64,000 bases of DNA from JAQBDA01 sp963709875 (lineage in GTDB: Bacteria > Chloroflexota > Anaerolineae > Anaerolineales > UBA4823), in contig CAVPYB010000005.1 in the NCBI GenBank assembly GCA_963709875.1, positions 124,001 through 188,000 on the forward strand, written 5' to 3'. Made by a program: the position numbers and the translations under genes. The notes beneath the pieces were generated by a model. It did not search any database. It was not told the DNA's origin and worked only from the letters and a program-made list of their open reading frames with translations. Positions within the stretch are counted from its first letter, which is position 1. Each line of letters starts with the position of its first letter. Below are positions 9,162 through 17,069 of this stretch, piece by piece.

Positions 9162-9294
9162 TACAGGAAAATTGGGATGGAGTCAAGGGCTAAATTTGGA
9201 CTAGAGAGAGTAGAGAATAGAGAGTGGAGATCAGGGGATAAGGCGACAAGGCAACAAGGGGAGAGGTGTGTCAGGTGCGAAGTGCGGGGGGTCT

Positions 9295-9377
9295 GGAATT
9301 AGGAATTAGGAAGAATCAGGAATTAGGAATTAGGAATTGGGAATTAGGAATTGGGAATCAGGAATTGGGAATTAGGA
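9295..9377. repeat. Low-complexity GGAATTA/GGAATTG repeat tract
   Basis: Degenerate 7-8 base units (GGAATTA, GGAATTG, GGAATCA) run up to the start codon of the GNAT gene and supply its GGAAT upstream sequence. The stretch before it (9180-9290) is also purine-rich low-complexity DNA with no gene. A related tract occurs at 10470-10529. Confidence 0.85.
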
Positions 9378-9923
9378 ATGGCTGAGGATTTGAGGGTACG
9401 CAAGGCGGAAGATGGGGACCGGGAGGCGGTCCTGCAGGTGACCCTGGCGGCCTACCAGGAATACGCAGCCGTGATGCCGCCGCTGCATTGGAGGCTGTAC
9501 CGGGAGAATATCATCGCCACGCTGGCAGACACGGGCGAGGCGCAGCAGCTCGTCGCTACCCTGGACAGGCAGGTGGTAGGGACGGTGCTGCTGTACTGGC
9601 AGGGGATGGCGCCTGGGGAAGCAGGCAGCGGCAGACCGGCACTGCGCTGGCCGGAGGTGCGCCTGCTGGCGGTCGACCCACAGTGGCGCGGGAGGGGAAT
9701 TGGTGAGACCTTGATGATGGCCTGTATCGAGCTGGCCCGGTTGGCGGGTGCGCAGGCGCTCACGCTGCACACCAACGATATGATGGTCGCGGCGGTGCGG
9801 CTGTATCTCAGGATGGGCTTCGAGCGAGCACCGGAGCTGGATTTCTCGCCGGTCGAGGGTGTGGTGATTAAGGGGTATCGTTTTGATCTGAGCGAAGGCA
9901 CCCGCCAGCAAGGTGATGGCTGA
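9378..9923 (+). CDS. GNAT family N-acetyltransferase
   Basis: About 181 residues from the second in-frame ATG (MAEDLRVRKA), preferred because the earlier one lies inside the low-complexity repeat. The acetyl-CoA binding motif A is clear: VRLLAVDPQWRGRGIGETLM, with the Q/RxxGxG/A pyrophosphate loop WRGRGIG. The following helix and the LYLRMGFERAP motif B are also typical. It transfers an acetyl group from acetyl-CoA to an amine; the substrate is not predictable. It is a single-gene unit, convergent with the GyrI-like gene, and the stop codon lies in the loop of a strong inverted repeat. Confidence 0.9.
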   Translation: MAEDLRVRKAEDGDREAVLQVTLAAYQEYAAVMPPLHWRLYRENIIATLADTGEAQQLVATLDRQVVGTVLLYWQGMAPGEAGSGRPALRWPEVRLLAVDPQWRGRGIGETLMMACIELARLAGAQALTLHTNDMMVAAVRLYLRMGFERAPELDFSPVEGVVIKGYRFDLSEGTRQQGDG

Positions 9924-9939
9924 TCCTTCTGGCGGGTGC
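9898..9939. terminator. Inverted repeat between convergent genes
   Basis: GCACCCGCCAG (9898-9908) pairs perfectly with CTGGCGGGTGC (9929-9939) across a 20-base loop that holds the GNAT stop codon. Its position between two convergent genes fits a bidirectional terminator, although neither side has a clear T-run. Confidence 0.4.
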
Positions 9940-9953
9940 ACTCCTGCAGCCGG

Positions 9954-10445
9954 TCATTCTGCCAAGGGCAAATACAGGTCGAGTGTGATCGCCCCTTCGC
10001 CCATCCTATCGAAACGGATGGCTTCCTCCAGCCACTGGTGGGCGCCGTGGTCGTGGCGGCTGTCCTCACGCCAGGCGACCAGCTTTTTCCAGGTCTGGTC
10101 GATCAGATCGAAATTCCCCTGCGTGACTTCACAACGTGCCACGGCATAGAGCCCGCCGGCGAAGTCCAGTATGCGCGGCTCGCTATCGGAAGTACCGTCC
10201 GGCAGATGTACGTCTGCCGGTAGCTGGATCCACAGCTCGTAGCCGTAGTTGGGGCTGCCGGGGGAGGGGTCGGGGTTGTTGAAGCCGAAGATGCGGTGGG
10301 CGGCGGGATCGTCCAGATAACCGCGTGGCTGCGCATAGGCAATGAGTTTGTCCCAGGCTTGCAGCTCGGGCTGCTCGCCGAAGCCGTAAACCGAGGCAAA
10401 GCGCATGGGGGGTAAGGTGGTGATTTGAATGTCGAAGGGGGTCAT
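9954..10445 (-). CDS. GyrI-like/AraC effector-binding domain protein
   Basis: A 163-residue stand-alone ligand-binding domain of the GyrI/SOUL fold. Recognisable features are the N-terminal strand IQITTLPPMRFASVYGFG, the central FGFNNPDPSP loop, YGYELWIQLP, and GGLYAVARCEVTQGN followed by a helix with WKKLVAW. By family these domains bind small amphipathic drugs or antagonise DNA gyrase inhibitors; no DNA-binding part is present. It is divergent from the YafY/WYL regulator across a 362-base region full of hairpins, an arrangement that suggests the regulator may control it. Confidence 0.82.
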   Translation of the reverse strand: MTPFDIQITTLPPMRFASVYGFGEQPELQAWDKLIAYAQPRGYLDDPAAHRIFGFNNPDPSPGSPNYGYELWIQLPADVHLPDGTSDSEPRILDFAGGLYAVARCEVTQGNFDLIDQTWKKLVAWREDSRHDHGAHQWLEEAIRFDRMGEGAITLDLYLPLAE

Positions 10446-10469
10446 TGGGGGCTCCTGGTTGGGAAAGAG

Positions 10470-10529
10470 AGTGAATTAGTGAATTAGGAATTAGGAATTA
10501 GTGAATTAGGAATTAGGAATTTGGAAGGT
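10470..10529. repeat. Low-complexity GAATTAGG repeat tract
   Basis: Imperfect units of GAATTAG / GAATTAGGAATTAG lie just upstream of the GyrI-like gene, related to the tract at 9295-9377. No coding potential. Confidence 0.8.
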
Positions 10530-10595
10530 TTAGGTTTGTGTGGTTTCCGATGAGTAGGAGAGGATTCCATGAGATCTGTGTTTATAATAACAGGG

Positions 10596-10620
10596 AACCC
10601 TGACATCTTGTGTCAGGGTT
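10596..10620. other. Perfect 10-bp hairpin upstream of YafY gene
   Basis: AACCCTGACA (10596-10605) and TGTCAGGGTT (10611-10620) pair perfectly around a 5-base loop. It lies in the divergent region between the GyrI-like and YafY-like genes. It could be an operator or an RNA hairpin; there is no T-tract for a terminator. Confidence 0.6.
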
Positions 10621-10688
10621 TAGTGCTAGAATAATATCGATGGTTGAGTTGCTGAAAAATTAATCTTGAGTGAACAGTCACCAGGTTC

Positions 10689-10794
10689 TGTATGCAAACC
10701 GCCAAATGTCATGCAGTCGAAACTGCTCGCAAAGACATCGATGGAAGAGTTTGCATACACGCCTTGGAGTAGGACAATTTGACAAATTGTCCTA
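10689..10794 (+). promoter_or_regulatory. Structured leader: compound hairpin plus palindrome
   Basis: Three nested inverted repeats share one axis: TGTATGCAAAC (10689-10699) with GTTTGCATACA (10749-10759); ATGTC (10706-10710) with GACAT (10734-10738); GCAGT (10713-10717) with ACTGC (10722-10726) around a CGAA loop. It is followed by the palindrome TAGGACAATTTG-A-CAAATTGTCCTA (10770-10794) and then at once by AAGGAGGG and the YafY start. It could be a cis-acting RNA leader, an autoregulatory operator, or a small mobile hairpin element. Confidence 0.55.
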
Positions 10795-10807
10795 CAAGGA
10801 GGGAATT

Positions 10808-11791
10808 ATGCGAGCGGACAGGCTGCTATCCCTGCTGATGCTGCTGCAAGCCAGAGGCCGGATGACGGCCAAGGCATTGGCAGAAAAGTTGGAGGTCTCG
10901 GTGCGCACGATCTACCGGGATATCGAGGCGCTGAGTATGGCAGGGGTGCCGGTCTACGCGGAGACGGGCCGGGCGGGGGGTTTTGACCTGCTGGACAGCT
11001 ACCGCACCAGCCTGACCGGGCTGAACCAGGGTGAGCTGAGCGCCCTGTTCATGCTGAGCATCCCTGCCCCGCTGACCGGGCTGCAAGCCAGCCAGGAGCT
11101 GCAATCGGCGCTGCTGAAACTCTCCGCGGCGGCACCGGGGACAGCCCGCCAGGATGAATCGGTCTCCCACAAACGCATCCACCTGGACTGGGAAGGCTGG
11201 GAGGTGGTAGAAGAACCGCTGAACTTCCTGCGCACGATCGAGAGGGCGCTGCGGCAGGACAGCCGGCTGATGATCCGCTTCCAGCCGTACTACCTGCTGG
11301 AGGTGGAGCAGATCGTCGAGCCGTATGGACTGGTTGCCAAGGCAGGCGCCTGGCATTTGGTGTACGCCCGCTCAGAGCGGACGCGGGTGATACGGGTGGC
11401 AGGACTATTGGATGTCAAGGAAACCGGAGAGCCTTTCCAGCGCAGGGGTGATTTCGATTTGGAAGCCTTCTGGGAGGATTGGTGTACGCGAAAGGAGCAG
11501 CGCCGCATGAGCTATCCCGTGATTCTGTTGGTGAGCGCGGACCTTGCGCCCGACCTGCCGAGATACCTGCCCGGCAGGATAGACTGGGCGACCGCAGCAC
11601 TGGAACCGCCGGACGAGGGGGGCCGGAGGCGAATGCAGATCAAATTCGAGTCTTTGTGGGAGGCCAGGGCGGCATTGCTGGGCTTGGGGGGCGCTGTGGA
11701 GGTGCTGGAGCCGCCGGCGCTGCGTGCCAGCATGGCAGACTATGCCAGGCAGATCGTAGAACGATACTTCACCAGCCAAACGCCTGCTTGA
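10808..11791 (+). CDS. YafY-type WYL-domain transcriptional regulator
   Basis: 327 residues from an ATG preceded by AAGGAGGG; a longer frame through the hairpin leader is unlikely to be translated. Residues 1-60 form a DeoR-like helix-turn-helix: MRADRLLSLLMLLQARGRMT, then VSVRTIYRDIEALSMAGVPV. The centre (about 135-215) is a WYL-type domain, with RFQPYY and EPYGLVAKAGAWHLVYARSE in place of the classic WYL triad, followed by a C-terminal WCX extension. By family knowledge WYL domains sense ligands, often nucleic acid or nucleotides, and such regulators control stress, DNA-damage or defence genes. It overlaps the convergent membrane-protein gene by 23 bases. The palindrome directly before its ribosome binding site suggests autoregulation. 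Confidence 0.9.
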   Translation: MRADRLLSLLMLLQARGRMTAKALAEKLEVSVRTIYRDIEALSMAGVPVYAETGRAGGFDLLDSYRTSLTGLNQGELSALFMLSIPAPLTGLQASQELQSALLKLSAAAPGTARQDESVSHKRIHLDWEGWEVVEEPLNFLRTIERALRQDSRLMIRFQPYYLLEVEQIVEPYGLVAKAGAWHLVYARSERTRVIRVAGLLDVKETGEPFQRRGDFDLEAFWEDWCTRKEQRRMSYPVILLVSADLAPDLPRYLPGRIDWATAALEPPDEGGRRRMQIKFESLWEARAALLGLGGAVEVLEPPALRASMADYARQIVERYFTSQTPA

Positions 11792-12800
11792 CCAGAAATT
11801 GGAGCACTGCCAGGACGAGCGGGATCGCGATAGCGGTCAGGGCAAACTGGGCAGTCTCAGGCTTCCAGGGCCAGGTGGGGATGGCTGAAACCCTCTTGTG
11901 CTGTATCTCGAGGCTGGCGATGGTCCCGTTCAGACGTTCGACGGCTGCGAAATCCTGCTCCAGCAAACCTTTGTTGAATGCAGTAAAGACCGCTTCGGAG
12001 CGAAGATCGATCTCGTGCAGCATCTTCTCCTTTTCCGCTGCCATGCGCTGGTGGACGCCGTAGAGCGGCACGAGGAACACTGCTGCAGCCAGGATGGTAA
12101 GTACCACCAAAAATCCCAGACTGATCGGATCGGACAGCAAATCCGGGTTGATGAGCAGCCAGCCATAGACCCCGATCAGGAGTCCCACCGCGGTTGCTGC
12201 CGTAAGCCTGGAAAATGCCTGCAGGGGTCCCAGGTTGAACATGTTCACCTGTGTGTGATTGGTATTGATTTCATTCACCAGGCGGAGCTGCCTTATCGTG
12301 TGATAGAAGAATACCCCGTATAAAAAGGCGGACGCCTTGTCGATGATGTAAAAGGCGATATTAAAAACAGGCAGCTGGTCCAGGACAGCATAACGGACCG
12401 GCTCGATCCAGGCCAATTCCATAATGATGGTTAATACCAGCAACACCGCACCCGCTGCCAGCGGCCTATACGCCGGCATATTCGATATGCCATATGCGTA
12501 GCGGTCGAACTGCGCCTCGCTGAACTCCAGCACAGGCTTCATCGCGTGCAGGGCGGTCTCTGCCTGCCGATCGAAGAACTGCATCATCCCCAGCAGCAAC
12601 GGTACCGCCAACGAGTTGAATATGATGACCGGCAGGAGCACCATCTCCAGCCTTCCGCCTTCCAGCCACATGAAGAGTATTTGGATGGCGATTAGCACCA
12701 GCGCCAAGCCGATATAGTAGACCCAGGCGTGTGACGGCAGCTTATCAAGCCAGTCGTAGGTGCGGTCGATCAGGCTGGGCTTATATGGACGGGCGTGCAT
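11769..12800 (-). CDS. Multi-pass membrane protein of unknown function
   Basis: 343 residues from the ATG one base after the upstream stop; a longer frame would overlap the dehydrogenase gene. There are about eight membrane helices in two groups, split by a loop with FDRQAETALHAMKPVLEFSE, and a cytoplasmic segment rich in charged residues (HQRMAAEKEKMLHEIDLRSE) before the last helix. No known domain is recognised. It is coupled to the MDR gene just upstream, and its 3' end overlaps the convergent YafY gene. Confidence 0.75.
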   Translation of the reverse strand: MHARPYKPSLIDRTYDWLDKLPSHAWVYYIGLALVLIAIQILFMWLEGGRLEMVLLPVIIFNSLAVPLLLGMMQFFDRQAETALHAMKPVLEFSEAQFDRYAYGISNMPAYRPLAAGAVLLVLTIIMELAWIEPVRYAVLDQLPVFNIAFYIIDKASAFLYGVFFYHTIRQLRLVNEINTNHTQVNMFNLGPLQAFSRLTAATAVGLLIGVYGWLLINPDLLSDPISLGFLVVLTILAAAVFLVPLYGVHQRMAAEKEKMLHEIDLRSEAVFTAFNKGLLEQDFAAVERLNGTIASLEIQHKRVSAIPTWPWKPETAQFALTAIAIPLVLAVLQFLVKQAFGW

Positions 12801-12801
12801 C

Positions 12802-13791
12802 TTATTCGACCGTGATGACGACATTGCCAAGCTTTTGTCCGCTATCCACGTAGCGGTGAGCCTCCCTGATCTGCTCCAGGGGGTAGGTCCGGTCGATGAC
12901 AGTCTTCAGCTTCCCCTGCTCTACCAGCTCCCCCAGGTAGGCAAGGTCCTGGGTGGTTGCATTGGCTGTCTGCATGAACACTTTGCGTCTGCCGGAGAGC
13001 CTGTGCCAGGCTCCCTGGAGCATCTGCCCTCGGATCGGGTTGGCCAGCAGGTAGGTGCCATCCTGCTTGAGCGATTTATTGGTCCTGGACAGGTTTAAGG
13101 TGCCGACTACGTCGAAGATCACATCGTAAACCTTGCCTTGCTGATTAAAGTCCTCTTGCGTGTAGTCAATTACGTGATCTGCGCCCAGCGAGCGCAGCAT
13201 GTCCAGCTTGGCGGTGCTGTCGATGGCGGTCACTTCCGCACCCAGGTTCTTGGCCAGCTGCACGGCGAATGTGCCAATGCTGCCGCCGGCGCCGTTGATG
13301 AGCAGTTTCTGCCCGGGCTGGATATCCGCCAGTCTGATGAAGTGCAGCGCATCGCGCCCGCCGAAGGGGACCGTGGCGGCCTCTGCGTAGGTCATGTTAG
13401 CGGGCTTCAGCGCCAGGCTGCCTTCCATATCCCCGGGATTCTCCGGCAGGCAGATGTATTCGGCATTGGCGCCGAAATCCGTCCCGGCGGAGCCAAACAC
13501 CTGGTCGCCGGGTTTGAACTTCGTCACTTCCACCCCGACGACTTCGATCTCGCCGGCCAGCTCGGTACCGGGGATTGTGTTCTCCTTCGGTTTGCTGAAG
13601 CCAACCCACAGGCGCATGGGCAGGGACAGGTAGAACGGGAACCTGAGCTCGCGCAGCTCGCTATCTCCGGCAGTTACGGTCGTCGCATATATGCGGACCA
13701 GGACTTCATTATCCTTGGGAGCAGGCTTTTCCACATCTTTAAATTCAAGAACCTCTGGCGGTCCGTATCTCGTCCACACAATCGCCTTCAT
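12802..13791 (-). CDS. Medium-chain dehydrogenase/reductase, quinone-oxidoreductase type (MDR 1)
   Basis: 329 residues with the GroES-like N-terminal domain (WTRYGPPEVLEFKDVEKP; PGTELAGEIEVVG) and a Rossmann domain whose nucleotide loop is NGAGGSIGTFAVQLAK. The catalytic and structural zinc cysteines of alcohol dehydrogenases are absent, so it belongs to the zinc-independent MDR group using NAD(P)H on quinones, enones or similar carbonyls. It has an excellent ribosome binding site (AGGAGGAACGT). Four relatives lie within the next 7 kb on the same strand; it shares the YPLEQIREAHRYVDSG C-terminal motif with them. The substrate is unknown. Confidence 0.9.
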   Translation of the reverse strand: MKAIVWTRYGPPEVLEFKDVEKPAPKDNEVLVRIYATTVTAGDSELRELRFPFYLSLPMRLWVGFSKPKENTIPGTELAGEIEVVGVEVTKFKPGDQVFGSAGTDFGANAEYICLPENPGDMEGSLALKPANMTYAEAATVPFGGRDALHFIRLADIQPGQKLLINGAGGSIGTFAVQLAKNLGAEVTAIDSTAKLDMLRSLGADHVIDYTQEDFNQQGKVYDVIFDVVGTLNLSRTNKSLKQDGTYLLANPIRGQMLQGAWHRLSGRRKVFMQTANATTQDLAYLGELVEQGKLKTVIDRTYPLEQIREAHRYVDSGQKLGNVVITVE

Positions 13792-13851
13792 ACGTTCCTC
13801 CTGTCGTGTGTTTCCAGTATGCGATTCTCGTCCGGTCAGCTGCCAATCTTC

Positions 13852-14397
13852 TTATTTAAATGGGGTTGATCTTTGAAGAGCGGTCAGCAGCTCAGCCACG
13901 TTCGGGTTTTCAGCAAGGACGCGGTACTGCAGCAAGCGTGTAACGGTGAGGAAGTCCTTCCACTCCGAAACAAACCCCTTGTCCCCAATAAAGATCTCTT
14001 TCGCTTCTTCTAAAGAAGATTCGATATAGTCCGAAACGTCCCGGGTAACGATCTCGCTCTCGAGCGTTGCGATGATGGCATCGAACTCACCTTTATCGAG
14101 CCATGTCCCATGCCCTGCAGTACAGTAATCCACCGTCACACCTGAACCAGCATAGGATATTGCTGCCATAATCTGCCCACATTGTGGGCACTCGCGCGAC
14201 GACCACTCGACGTTGAAAAACTCCCCATCAGACCAAAGCTCGAAATCCAGCCAGGCAATGTCAGGGTCTGCCTCGGCTAACGCTTTCTGAAGCTCATCTC
14301 CATCAAACCACAGCCCTTTGCACAGGGCACATTCCTCGACCTTGACTGCGTTGGTCGAATGTGTTTCCAGCATGCTTCCATCTAGCGGACATTCCAT
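13852..14397 (-). CDS. TFIIB-type zinc-finger protein
   Basis: 181 residues. Two zinc-binding modules of the zf-TFIIB family are visible: CPLDGSMLE with CALCKGLWFDGDEL (residues 3-36), and CPQCGQIM with CTAGHGTWLDKGEF. The [G]xWxDxxE signature after each CxxC pair is diagnostic. The C-terminal 60 residues are helical. In bacteria such proteins are short, soluble and uncharacterised; a role in zinc binding or protein interaction is all that can be inferred. Start: ATG with GGAGCGAT upstream. Confidence 0.85.
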   Translation of the reverse strand: MECPLDGSMLETHSTNAVKVEECALCKGLWFDGDELQKALAEADPDIAWLDFELWSDGEFFNVEWSSRECPQCGQIMAAISYAGSGVTVDYCTAGHGTWLDKGEFDAIIATLESEIVTRDVSDYIESSLEEAKEIFIGDKGFVSEWKDFLTVTRLLQYRVLAENPNVAELLTALQRSTPFK

Positions 14398-14493
14398 TTT
14401 CGATCGCTCCTACGTACTCTGGTATTCGTGCATTTCGATATCGGGTTTTGATGCGCGCCCAAACGATCTTGCAGCGCGATCACCACAATGATA

Positions 14494-14859
14494 TCAGACC
14501 CACTGCCATGCATACCAGATTGTCAGAGCATTAAATACGATGCTGACGGCGATCAGAAAATTGTCATACCAGCCCGGGTAGGGCAGGCCGGCAAGGTTGA
14601 AAATGACTACGATAACAGGCACGATGATGTTTGCCCAGCGGACCGCGGGATGGGGTAGTATCAGGGTCAGCACGATCATAACGATCGGGACCAACATGAT
14701 CACGGAGATCAGCATCATCATACCCTGGGTGGATTGGAACTTGCCGGCGAGCTTCATCGCTTCGAAGTCGCCGCTGAAAATTCGCAGAACATCCCCCAAC
14801 AGATAGGTCAGCATTACTGCTATCCACAGTCCAGACAGCACAATCCGCGTATCGTCCAT
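14494..14859 (-). CDS. DUF6326-like four-helix membrane protein (copy 1)
   Basis: 121 residues, four membrane helices, beginning LSGLWIAVMLTYLLGDVLRI and ending FNALTIWYAWQWV. The RWANIIV and GLPYPGWYD segments match the paralogue at 19492-19857 almost position for position. I assign it to the DUF6326 family from memory of the conserved LSALW / WANII / WYAW pattern. Its function is unknown. The start has a strong AAGGAG site. Confidence 0.78.
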   Translation of the reverse strand: MDDTRIVLSGLWIAVMLTYLLGDVLRIFSGDFEAMKLAGKFQSTQGMMMLISVIMLVPIVMIVLTLILPHPAVRWANIIVPVIVVIFNLAGLPYPGWYDNFLIAVSIVFNALTIWYAWQWV

Positions 14860-14902
14860 TGTTTAATCTCCTTCTTCCTGAAAAGTAATGACTACCTTTT
14901 GA

Positions 14903-15961
14903 TTACGTTCCAGCAACCAGAACGAACTTCCCGGCATAGCCGCCGCGCTCGAGCAGCTCGTGGGCACGTGATGCTTCGAGCAAAGGTAGGCGCTCTGCCA
15001 CCAGCGGCTTGATCTTTCCCGCGGCCAGCAAATCAAGCAGCTCCCTCAGCGTCTGGCGGTACCAGCCGGGATTCTCTTTGGAGAAGGTGCCCAGGTCCGG
15101 CATGAGCGGCACCTGCTTGTCTCCCGGGGTGATCGCCAGCAAGCCCTGCATGATCAGGGTGGTGGGGATGACCCGCATGCCTGCGCCTTTCGTTGCAGCC
15201 ATACCGAACCAGACCAGCCGCCCACCTTTACGCAGCGCCCGGTAGGAACGCCAGACCTGCACCGCTCCGCCGATTGGGTCGAAGACGGCATCCACCCCGC
15301 CGCCGGTAAGGCTGCGCACTCGCTCAACGAAGTCCTCTGAGCGGTAATCGATCGGCGTGGCTCCGAGGGAGGAGACGAGCTTGTGGTTGTAGCTTGAAGC
15401 TGTGACGTACATCTCCAGCCTGGCCAGCTTACCGAGATGCAGCAGCGCGCTACCCACGCCTCCCGCCGCGCCGTGGATGAGCACCCGCTCCCCGTTCTGG
15501 ATCCTGGCGGTTTCGTGCATCGCCAGGTATGCGGTCAGGTAGTTTGCCACCAGGCAGACCGCATCGACAGGGTCCACGCCCGCAGGGACGGGAACCAACT
15601 GGATGGCGGGGCGACAGATGTACTCCGAGAAACCACCGTTGTCTCCGAAAGTGAAGGCGGCAAGCGTCTGACCTGTCTCCAGGCTGGATATACCCTCGTC
15701 CAGCTTATCCACCACGCCGACGATATCCTGTCCCTGGGTGTAGGGCAGGGCTGGACCGCCGGGGAATGAGAAGCGCCTGTCCATGATATCGTACCCGGAA
15801 ACTCCGGCAGCCTGTACCTTCACGCGCACCTCTCCAGCCTGCGGTTCGGGCAGTGCCTCTTCTACCACCTGAAGCACCTCCGGCGGACCATGCCGCTTTA
15901 CGATCACGCGGTGATTTTTCATCTCAAGTGAGCCGTTCGCGCCATCAATAGGCGCATTCAT
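14903..15961 (-). CDS. MDR family oxidoreductase, VAT-1/zeta-crystallin-like (MDR 2)
   Basis: 352 residues from the ATG eight bases after AAGGAGG; an ATG closer to MKNHRVIVKRHGPPEVLQ is also possible. GroES-like domain, then Rossmann loop HGAAGGVGSALLHLGK. It is the most divergent of the five MDR proteins here: it has GQDIVGVVDKLDEG and an extended C-terminal part (PLMPDLGTFSKENPGWYRQT) as in VAT-1-like members. No zinc ligands are visible. Predicted NADPH-dependent reductase of unknown substrate; 34 bases separate it from the next MDR gene upstream. Confidence 0.88.
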   Translation of the reverse strand: MNAPIDGANGSLEMKNHRVIVKRHGPPEVLQVVEEALPEPQAGEVRVKVQAAGVSGYDIMDRRFSFPGGPALPYTQGQDIVGVVDKLDEGISSLETGQTLAAFTFGDNGGFSEYICRPAIQLVPVPAGVDPVDAVCLVANYLTAYLAMHETARIQNGERVLIHGAAGGVGSALLHLGKLARLEMYVTASSYNHKLVSSLGATPIDYRSEDFVERVRSLTGGGVDAVFDPIGGAVQVWRSYRALRKGGRLVWFGMAATKGAGMRVIPTTLIMQGLLAITPGDKQVPLMPDLGTFSKENPGWYRQTLRELLDLLAAGKIKPLVAERLPLLEASRAHELLERGGYAGKFVLVAGT

Positions 15962-15995
15962 ACGCAATCCTCCTTAACACAAGATGCAGCCTATA

Positions 15996-17009
15996 TTATG
16001 TTTGCTCTTCTGCAACCACCGATATGACTATATGCCCCTTTTTGTGCCCATCTTCAACATACCGGTGAGCCTGGGCGGTCTGTTCCAATGGAAAGCTTTT
16101 GTCTATGATCGATTTTATCTTTCCCGCCTCGATAAGCTCTTTGGCGGAAAGTAAATCCTCCAGACCCCCTGGAGCTAACGCACAGATGACTTTCTTACTG
16201 CCAGATATGGATGTCGACAGCATTTGAAGCAGTTGTCTCGACTTAAAGCTGGCATATAGACAGCGCCCGTTTTCCTTGAGAGAGCTTTTCGTATCCGGAA
16301 ATGAACTCCTGCCCAAGACATCAAAGATCAGATCGTAGGTCTCACCGCTGCGGGTAAAATCCTGCTTGGTGTAATCAATGACCTTATCAGCTCCCAGAGA
16401 TTTCACAAATTCCAATCTCGCGGTACCGCAAACACCTGTCACTTCTGCTCCGTAAGATTTGGCAATCTGCACTGCAGCGGAACCTATTCCGCCACTGGCA
16501 CCATTGATCAAAACCTTATGTCCTGGCTGAATATTTCCCTTTTCCCTGAGCAGATGCAGCGCCATGATCGCTCCCATAGGAACAACAGCGGCTTCCTCAT
16601 AGGTCATATTAGTGGGTTTTATTGCCAGCACGGCGTTTTCAGGCAGGCAGATATACTCGGCATAACCGCCCATGCTTTGACCGAGATATCCAAATACCGG
16701 ATCGCCTGCTTTAAATCGTGTTACATCCTTGCCCGCTGCTTCGATCACCCCGGAAATCTCGCTTCCAAGAATTGTCACCTTTGGTTCGTTGAGCCCAAAA
16801 TAAAATTTCGTGATCAACCACAATGGAAAAGGCATGTTGAATTCGCTGGGAGAGACATCTTTGAATTTCCGGGCCAGAATATCCCCGTAACCGACTGAGG
16901 ACGCGTGGATTCTGACCAGCACTTCATGTTCCACTGGAACAGGTTTTTCCAGCTCTGCGAGCTGCAGGACATCCGGTGGACCGTAATCTTTATATGCAAT
17001 TGCCTTCAT
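15996..17009 (-). CDS. MDR family NAD(P)-dependent oxidoreductase (MDR 3)
   Basis: 337 residues. GroES-like region KDYGPPDVLQLAELEKPVP, substrate-domain LGSEISGVIEAAGKDV, nucleotide loop NGASGGIGSAAVQIAK and the terminal SFPLEQTAQAHRYVEDGHKK motif. Closest in pattern to MDR 1 and 4. Lower GC-rich codon bias than MDR 2 is apparent by eye. No zinc-binding cysteines. Start ATG with AAGGAGTAGTAAGC. Confidence 0.89.
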   Translation of the reverse strand: MKAIAYKDYGPPDVLQLAELEKPVPVEHEVLVRIHASSVGYGDILARKFKDVSPSEFNMPFPLWLITKFYFGLNEPKVTILGSEISGVIEAAGKDVTRFKAGDPVFGYLGQSMGGYAEYICLPENAVLAIKPTNMTYEEAAVVPMGAIMALHLLREKGNIQPGHKVLINGASGGIGSAAVQIAKSYGAEVTGVCGTARLEFVKSLGADKVIDYTKQDFTRSGETYDLIFDVLGRSSFPDTKSSLKENGRCLYASFKSRQLLQMLSTSISGSKKVICALAPGGLEDLLSAKELIEAGKIKSIIDKSFPLEQTAQAHRYVEDGHKKGHIVISVVAEEQT

Positions 17010-17069
17010 GCTTACTACTCCTTAGTAATCAATCCTGGTTGCCGCAATATGTCGCAACAATACTCGGGG

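Noticed and set aside
9295..9377. Tract of GGAATT units considered as CRISPR-like or satellite array
   Set aside because: Units are degenerate with no spacers and no cas genes nearby; low-complexity repeat.
10670..10807. Extended N-terminus of the YafY-like regulator through the leader
   Set aside because: The upstream frame crosses the compound hairpin and lacks a ribosome binding site; the ATG at 10808 has AAGGAGGG at correct spacing and starts the helix-turn-helix directly.
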